Source: Ruegeria spongiae
GTDB lineage: Bacteria > Pseudomonadota > Alphaproteobacteria > Rhodobacterales > Rhodobacteraceae
DNA length: 64,000 bases
Direction of reading: 5' to 3'
NCBI RefSeq assembly: GCF_023502395.1
Contig: NZ_JAMFMB010000021.1
Span: 19,434 to 83,433, forward strand
The first letter of the stretch is position 1. Each line of letters begins with the position of its first letter. A program made the position numbers and the translations under genes. The notes beneath the pieces were generated by a model. That model had not been told where the DNA came from and ran no database searches. It worked only from the letters and a program-made list of their open reading frames with translations. Positions 62,315 to 64,000 of this stretch are shown here, in pieces.

Positions 62315-63997
62315 ATGACTGAGTTGCTGACCGCCGCCCAGATGCAGGCCATCGAAAAAGCAGCCATCGACAGCGGGGACGTGACCGGGTTGGAGCTGAT
62401 GGAGCGGGCTGGGCAGGGGGTGGTCGAGGCGATTTTCGAGGAATGGCCGGAACTGGTGGACCCCGCTGGGGGGCCAGCCCCCCAGACCCCCCGAGGTATT
62501 TCCGAACAGAAGAAGAGGCGGGCCGTGGTGCTGTGCGGGCCCGGCAACAATGGCGGCGACGGGTTTGTGGTGGCGCGGTTGATGAAGGAGCGGGGCTGGG
62601 AGGTGGAGGTATTTCTCTACGGTGATCCGTCTAAGTTGCCGCCGGATGCGCGAGTGAACTATGAGCGGTGGTGTGGAGGGGGAGGTAATGTGGTTCATTT
62701 CGCCTCGTTCAATCCGTGGGCTTCCCATGCTGATGTCTTTATGGACGCGGTTTTTGGAACGGGGTTGTCTCGGTTGGTTGAGAAGGACATTGCCAAGAAA
62801 CTCGGCGAGGCTGCCGTAATCGAACGATTTGTCGCTATTGATATACCTTCCGGGCTGTGTGCAGATAGCGGCAAGAACCTTATTGATAGGGACGTTGAAA
62901 CCGGCGCTTCTTTTGCTTCGCCTGCTTCACATCTAACAGTGACATTTCAATACCAGAAACACGGTCACCGCATTGGTGTTTGTGCCACGAGTTGCGGCGT
63001 CGTTAGAACGGTGGACATAGGGCTTGATCACAAACAAGCTATGCGTTTGTTGGGGCGACCCTATGATCCGGTTTCTCGACGTAGGGCGGATTTTTCTGCG
63101 ATCGTGTCGCTTTTTGATAATCGCACACTCTTGCGAGGTTTTTCCACGTTGGAAAGCTATCTGGACAAGGCTTGGTCAGGCAAAAATGGAAACAAATTCA
63201 CTCACGGTCACGCCCTAATTCTCTCTGGTGGTCCCGGCAAGACCGGCGCGGCGCGGTTGGCGGCGCGGGGGGCGCTCAGGATCGGGGCGGGGCTGGTGAC
63301 GCTGGGGGTGCCGCCCTCGGCACAGATGGAGGTGGCGAGCCAGATCACATCGCTGATGCTGCGGCGGGTTGAAGGTGGTGAGGGGCTGGCCGAGTTGTTG
63401 AGTGATGAGCGGTTGAACGCGCTCTGTCTCGGGCCGGGACTTGGGATGGACCGCGCACGCGATCTGGTGCCGGTGGCCTTGCAACACACGCGCGCGACTG
63501 TTCTGGACGCAGATGCGCTCTCGGGTTTTGCCGATGCGCCGGATGAGTTGTTCGGGATGTTGCATGAAACCTGCGTCCTCACCCCGCATGGGGGTGAGTT
63601 TGCGCGACTGTTCCCGGATATCTCTGAGAAACTGAATGCTGTGCCGACCAAAGGCCCGGCCTATTCCAAGGTGGATGCCACCCGTGAGGCAGCAAAGCGG
63701 GCGGGTTGCGTGGTGCTGTTCAAGGGGCCTGACACGGTGATCGCTAACCCGGATGGGCGTTGTTCCGTCAATTCCGCCCATTACGAGCGGGCCGCTCCCT
63801 GGCTCGCTACGGCGGGGTCGGGGGATGTGTTGGCCGGGTTCATCACCGGGTTGCTGGCGCGGGGATTTGATCCGATGCAGGCCGCCGAGACAGGGGCGTG
63901 GTTGCATGTGGAATGCGCGCGCCATTTCGGACCCGGATTGATCGCCGAGGACTTGCCGGAACAATTGCCGGCGGTGTTCCGGGAACTTGGCATTTAG
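62315..63997 (+). CDS. nnr: Bifunctional NAD(P)HX epimerase/dehydratase
   Basis: A 560-residue enzyme repairing hydrated NAD(P)H. The N-terminal epimerase (YjeF_N) has GPGNNGGDGF at 75-84 and the Asp of AIDIPSGL near 171-178; the C-terminal ADP/ATP-dependent dehydratase (YjeF_C) has TPHGGEFARLF and ATAGSGDVLAGF. ATG 62315 follows GAGGGG. Residues about 49-67 are encoded by a dispersed repeat, so they look like an added loop. The centre of the gene (about 62620-63225) is AT-richer than its ends: 28 of 60 G/C in 62881-62940 against over 75 percent around 63241. This suggests recombination or transfer of that part. The stop is at 63995-63997. Confidence 0.92.
   Translation: MTELLTAAQMQAIEKAAIDSGDVTGLELMERAGQGVVEAIFEEWPELVDPAGGPAPQTPRGISEQKKRRAVVLCGPGNNGGDGFVVARLMKERGWEVEVFLYGDPSKLPPDARVNYERWCGGGGNVVHFASFNPWASHADVFMDAVFGTGLSRLVEKDIAKKLGEAAVIERFVAIDIPSGLCADSGKNLIDRDVETGASFASPASHLTVTFQYQKHGHRIGVCATSCGVVRTVDIGLDHKQAMRLLGRPYDPVSRRRADFSAIVSLFDNRTLLRGFSTLESYLDKAWSGKNGNKFTHGHALILSGGPGKTGAARLAARGALRIGAGLVTLGVPPSAQMEVASQITSLMLRRVEGGEGLAELLSDERLNALCLGPGLGMDRARDLVPVALQHTRATVLDADALSGFADAPDELFGMLHETCVLTPHGGEFARLFPDISEKLNAVPTKGPAYSKVDATREAAKRAGCVVLFKGPDTVIANPDGRCSVNSAHYERAAPWLATAGSGDVLAGFITGLLARGFDPMQAAETGAWLHVECARHFGPGLIAEDLPEQLPAVFRELGI
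62461..62515 (+). repeat. In-frame copy of the dispersed hairpin repeat inside nnr
   Basis: The perfect hairpin CTGGGGGG-ccag-CCCCCCAG (62466-62485) is followed five bases later by a 25-mer (62491-62515) that matches the reverse complement of 40474-40498 at 24 of 25 positions. It encodes residues about 50-67 of NnrE/NnrD, PAGGPAPQTPRGISEQKK, which look like an insertion between the helix EEWPELV and the strand RRAVVLCGPGNNGGDGF. Confidence 0.75.
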
Positions 63998-64000
63998 GCG

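Overview
The window looks like chromosomal DNA of a marine roseobacter (Rhodobacteraceae, Alphaproteobacteria), probably close to Ruegeria. The evidence is the high GC content of most genes, a DddP-type DMSP lyase that keeps every metal and catalytic residue at the published positions, a Rhodobacter-type polyol operon (smoEFGK-smoS-mtlK), and the order yajC-secD-secF-Mth938-ccmABCDG. I see no tRNA or rRNA gene, CRISPR array, phage module or intact insertion sequence. Most of the region is ordinary core genome with a few accessory islands.

Layout. 1-3.5 kb: a lone TRAP solute-binding protein, a DEDDh exonuclease coupled to a TetR regulator, and a divergent haloalkane dehalogenase with a palindromic operator between them. 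3.6-11.2 kb: a LacI regulator and the polyol transport and oxidation operon, with a perfect operator palindrome at its promoter and a hairpin after the binding-protein gene. 11.2-18 kb: an MFS transporter, a LOG-type phosphoribohydrolase, a LysM protein, an Atm1-type ABC exporter and small secreted proteins. 18.0-18.6 kb: an AT-rich P-loop kinase-like gene, probably acquired. 18.8-23.9 kb: an RND pump and its fusion protein. 24.1-29.6 kb: the YfgM-like/BamB/Der cluster, a fatty acid desaturase and a lysine/alanine-rich DNA-binding-type protein.

29.6-32.2 kb: serS and an AT-rich pentapeptide-repeat membrane protein. 32.4-39.5 kb: protein export (yajC, secD, secF), a TauE/SafE permease and cytochrome c maturation (ccmA-D, ccmG). 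39.5-46.9 kb: EamA exporter, aconitase, DUF1223, an LpxL-like acyltransferase, an orphan divergent FliG and a TPR protein. 47.1-52.7 kb: a 53-residue secreted peptide, purB, small envelope proteins, a glycosyltransferase and an alpha/beta-hydrolase-OsmC fusion. 53.2-58.0 kb: a peroxiredoxin-like/2OG-oxygenase fusion, dddP and a DUF3445 haem demethylase-type gene. 58.1-64 kb: a lytic transglycosylase, an amino-acid binding protein, glnB-glnA and a bifunctional NAD(P)HX repair enzyme (nnr).

The most unusual signal is a dispersed hairpin-plus-25-mer repeat. One copy is intergenic (40474-40518), one lies in frame inside nnr (62466-62515), where it appears to add an extra peptide segment to the enzyme, and a degenerate copy lies before ccmA (36554-36603). 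The nnr gene is also mosaic in base composition. Second, two small secreted proteins near purB share the identical cysteine frame C-x2-G-x2-W-D-x-N-x3-C. All names rest on reading the sequence; no database search was possible.
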